Position numbers and translations under genes: made by a program. Below are positions 63,967 through 64,000 of a stretch of DNA of 64,000 bases, in pieces. The stretch is from CAVVFX01 sp963747535. GTDB taxonomy: Bacteria; Acidobacteriota; Terriglobia; Bryobacterales; Bryobacteraceae. The stretch covers positions 124,001 through 188,000 of the forward strand of contig CAVVFX010000020.1 of NCBI GenBank assembly GCA_963747535.1, read 5' to 3'. The notes under the pieces were generated by a model. That model was not told the origin of the DNA, ran no database searches, and worked only from the letters and a program-made list of their open reading frames with translations. The stretch's first letter is position 1, and each line of letters opens with the position of its first letter.

Positions 63967-64000
63967 TTTCTGGGTTAAAATGGACCATGCTGAGGTTGCA

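Overview
The window looks like a chromosomal segment of a soil-type acidobacterium close to Solibacter/Bryobacter (Bryobacterales). The sequence is GC-rich. The subtilisin-like protease at 4132-6957 ends in the beta-sandwich domain (TIGR03437 type) that is expanded in that group. Other hints are secreted Tat-type sugar-phosphate isomerase-like proteins, a secreted M2 peptidase, repeated LolA-like secreted proteins, and many short palindromic intergenic repeats. This assignment is by family recognition only. I saw no rRNA, tRNA or CRISPR array.

Layout: 1-8054 holds envelope and secreted functions (isomerase-like protein, GT4 glycosyltransferase, LolA-like proteins, CPBP protease, S8 protease). 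8173-15694 is a housekeeping block: ligA, a divergent diacylglycerol-kinase-like gene, then rimO-yacG-pgpA, an IPT/beta-propeller protein and cinA. 15695-20531 is an accessory island: an alternating tandem repeat with three covarying hairpins, followed by a 1168-residue SIR2-domain protein that resembles defence-associated sirtuins. 20532-29799 carries metabolic and signalling genes (aldo/keto reductase, methyltransferase, PhoB-type regulator divergent from a hybrid PAS kinase, ACE-like peptidase, PEP-mutase-family enzyme, LuxR-type regulator). 30020-34618 is an RND efflux pump with its adaptor. 34769-34973 is a tiny very basic gene with a strong ribosome binding site and a perfect 12-bp terminator. 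35223-39426 encodes a tetraheme cytochrome / four-cluster ferredoxin / NrfD quinone-linked electron transfer module and a polytopic membrane protein.

40100-44726 contains a GH29-like glycosidase whose 5' end is overwritten by repeat sequence, and a 2.6-kb mobile element with a DruA-like (DUF4338) gene and a DDE transposase between perfect 27-bp inverted repeats. A gutted SGNH hydrolase pseudogene and a zinc-finger membrane protein follow. 48154-51847 is a five-gene ECF sigma / anti-sigma / envelope operon with overlapping stops and starts. nrdR and the housekeeping sigma factor rpoD follow, then a glycosyltransferase / LssY-like / LolA-like operon, a stand-alone AAA+ unfoldase, an SDR, and a Slt-type lytic transglycosylase. 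A DoxX-type protein closes the window.

At least five families of short palindromic or tandem repeats are scattered between genes. Several lie on gene ends and supply start or stop codons.
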